DNA of 64,000 nucleotides from Straminergon stramineum (taxonomy: Eukaryota > Streptophyta > Bryopsida > Hypnales > Calliergonaceae). Below, in pieces: positions 61,800-64,000 of the stretch. Made by a program: the position numbers and the translations under genes. A model generated the notes under the pieces. The model was not told the DNA's origin and ran no database searches. It saw only the letters and a list, made by a program, of their open reading frames with translations. The stretch's first letter is position 1. Every line of letters begins with the position of its first letter. The stretch is taken from positions 4,779,001-4,843,000 of the forward strand of contig OY987266.1 in assembly GCA_963920665.1 (NCBI GenBank), written 5' to 3'.

Positions 61800-63880
61800 T
61801 CACCATTGTGACCAGTACTGTATTCCGGAAAGGGGCTGTGAGTTCCTTTGAGTTCCTTCGAGGGCTGAAATTTTTCCTAATGAGGGAAACTCGTGCCAAA
61901 AGGCAACAGAAACAGAGCGTGGTACAAAGGCAGGCCCGACGGACGGGCAGCAAGCCAGGCCCGGGCAGCCAGCCTCATGAATCCCTCCCCTGCAGAAAAC
62001 TCCCTCGTTCACACGGGCACTCGACCCTTCTCCTGCCTGACTTTCTTGTGATCTGGTCTCCACTCTCTCCCTCTCTCTCCCGCGCCAGCTCCTGTTGCTC
62101 CTTCTTCTCCGTCGAACCTTGCTTGCCGGATGGCTCACAGCTCTCCGATGAGTGCGGACCTCCTTCTTTGCCATTCGACTCCACCTCTGCACCGTCTGCA
62201 TCCCCCAAGTTAATATTTGGCTTTGCAGGTACTACCTGACTCTGACTCTCTCTGGTTTTGACTGTGGAACCCGTGCTTCCTTCGTGTCCAGTCGGAATGC
62301 AATGCTTGCTCCCAAGAGCCATTTTGGGCGGGGCTCTTGCATTGCGCCAGTGCGATGCAGGATCTCGGAGCGTTTCTTGAAGCATCCGATTTTCTGCAGG
62401 AAATATAATTGCAAGTTACCTTTTTCATCTTGCGAATTTGGTGTAGATTCGTAGGTGAGCTTTTTACTGCGCGAAATGCGACCAGGTAGAGGGAGGCAGT
62501 AGTGATGCAATCTTGGGAGTGAGAGTGATCGAGGGAGACTTAGACTGTGATGTTGCTGGGAACTACTACTATGGAACGGATCTTTCCACTCAAAGTAGGC
62601 TTAACTCGATGGTAAGGTTGGTTTTCAACTTTGATATAGTCGGTAGCGGCTCAGTGATCATTTCTTAGGTAGAGAGCAGACGGTATTGTTTTGTAAGTTC
62701 TGTATTCTGTCTTTGTAACTGGTATTGTTGCTGAATTTATCCGAAGCAGTCTGAGAGACTGTTTCGCATCTAGGTGACCTAATGGATTGTGTGAGTTGCT
62801 TCAGTTTCTTGCAAGTAACGTCTCAAAAATCTGGCCGTCGCGTTACCTCGATTTCTTCCTTACATATGAGGTGCCAGGCCAGGGTTTATTATTCGTTGAG
62901 CAGACTTAGTTATATGCCAGGAATGTGCCTCAAATCTTCCTGATGCCCACCTTTATTGATATCGCTGAGTACAGATTTTATCAACTTGTGCTTTGATCTT
63001 TGTAGATAACTAGGTTGCTGGAATGTCAATACTGCCAACCTTTCTGGTCGAGTTCACTGTAATCTTTGTTTCCATGTCGGTAGGTTGACTTTCTTTGAAT
63101 TCTTGCCGTCTGCCATAGAAGATGGCGCATGCATAGAAATCTCTACCCTAGCGATGCTTATGCGCCACGAGCGCATAAGGAAAATGTGCATGGTTCGCCC
63201 TGAAGACTAATGGTATGTGTGCTGATTATTCAGGACTCCAGATTGTGGTATGGATTGTTTGTGCCCCTTTTGGACTTATAAAATCTGTGTTCCGCTTGGA
63301 TCCTTGAGTTTTAGGGCTGTTCATCGTGGCATTTACGGGTGTTTAAAATTAGCAAGTTGAGTCTGGAACGGTTTAGAAGCACTATGTGCTCAAAGTGAAG
63401 GGCATTTCCAGCAGACGAGGTACACTCATTTTTCCAACTTTTTGGTGCCCTATTGTTCAAGGATGAGTAATGTCTCAATTTTTAAGTTGCATATCTCTCA
63501 TATGCAGATTGTAATAAGCCAAAGTTTTGTTGTGAATATTGCACTAGGAGAGTTGATTCCGCGGAGGTTTATTTGACTTTTCTTTGCGGTTCAGCTCGCC
63601 AATTTGAGCTTCCGACTGAATATTGTTCATGTTCGGTTTGTTGTAGTGCAGTAGAAACAGGTGGGGATGTTGATTGATAGGTGGAATTTTGAGAAGTATT
63701 GCCTGTTGCACGATTGATTTACAAGGTCATCTGGTTGTTTTGAATGCTGTGCGTTGTCTGAAAGATTCCAGAGAAAGCTAATACTTGGCTCATTTCCATT
63801 CAAAATTAGCTCGCTGGGGACTCAGTTTCTGTGGAAACTCGGGTCTAATAGAATCAGTTGGTGTGCTTCAGTTTTCACAG
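61800..63880 (+). promoter_or_regulatory. Probable promoter, leader exon and 5'UTR intron of the right-edge gene
   Basis: Sequence composition changes sharply at 61800 to balanced GC. A pyrimidine-rich leader (TCCACTCTCTCCCTCTCTCTCCC at about 62058) resembles plant 5'UTRs on the plus strand. Downstream, 62450-63880 is T-rich like an intron, and a TTTTCACAG acceptor lies at 63872-63880, 19 bp before an ATG. A possible donor is GTGAGC at 62454. Frames within 61800-62450 on either strand have no known motifs. The minus-strand reading is E/K/R-rich because it mirrors CT-rich DNA. Confidence 0.4.
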
Positions 63881-63899
63881 TGCTGTAAGAGGGAGTGGC

Positions 63900-64000
63900 A
63901 TGGCTGGAACTATTTCCCACACTTTGCATCGGTTACATATTGGGAGAAGGAAGACAGGGGATGCTTTAAAGGACGAGAATGTTCAAGGTTCCTCTGCCCA
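63900..64000 (+). CDS. Start of an unidentified protein-coding gene (partial, runs off right edge)
   Basis: An ATG at 63900, 19 bp after a good splice acceptor, opens a frame to the window end: MAGTISHTLHRLHIG, RRKTGDALKDENVQGSSA. The basic, Ser/Thr-rich start could be an N-terminal extension. The 33 residues are too few to name a family. The call rests on the acceptor, the compositional change and the open frame. Confidence 0.4.
   Translation, partial: MAGTISHTLHRLHIGRRKTGDALKDENVQGSSA

Noticed and set aside
61690..61953. Tyr-Ile repeat proteins on both strands
   Set aside because: Produced by the (TA)n microsatellite.

Overview
The window is nuclear DNA of a land plant. It carries spliced genes with GT-AG introns, a plastid PPR protein of the HCF152 type, an ALF4/glomulin-like gene, a germin-like relic and a Ty1/copia LTR element primed by initiator tRNA-Met. 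Gene content and intron style suggest a non-seed plant, perhaps a moss, but I cannot fix the species from the sequence alone. Exons are clearly richer in GC than the very AT-rich introns and spacers.

Layout. (1) 1-2081: the first exon of a Rubisco-activase-like ATPase on the minus strand, whose intron runs off the left edge through a decayed ~75-85 bp tandem repeat. (2) 3073-15393: a gene-dense block with the HCF152-like PPR gene (+), a CoA-type Nudix hydrolase (+), an intronless plastid DUF1995 protein (-) and a UBZ4-AlkB dioxygenase (+). The last two are divergent and share a 360 bp promoter gap. (3) 15394-22922: spacer with small inverted-repeat elements, a dead germin-like gene and duplicated fragments. 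(4) 22923-25453: a complete six-exon GILT thiol reductase (-). (5) 27654-38394: a 14-exon ALF4 orthologue (+) with introns full of repeats. (6) 38395-63880: mostly gene-free. It contains a young copia element (43816-49476) with identical 180 bp LTRs and a 5 bp target duplication, inserted in a decayed gene, and a degenerate ~1.27 kb tandem macro-repeat (about 51.4-56.5 kb). (7) 63900-64000: probable start of another plus-strand gene behind a 5'UTR intron.

The most unusual items are: the copia element, which carries an extra antisense ORF with a membrane segment and an RNase H1 N-terminal (viroplasmin-like) domain; a family of at least seven short elements with TTAA-flanked CCCCT(A/C)AA termini, which look like piggyBac-type target duplications; and the UBZ4-AlkB domain pairing.

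The host genes are not an operon. They are independent housekeeping functions: chloroplast RNA processing, coenzyme A turnover, alkylation repair or demethylation, lysosomal/vacuolar disulfide reduction, and cullin-ligase or root-development control. The exon models were built by matching reading frames, splice sites and remembered family sequences. All were phase-checked by hand; none was tested against transcripts.
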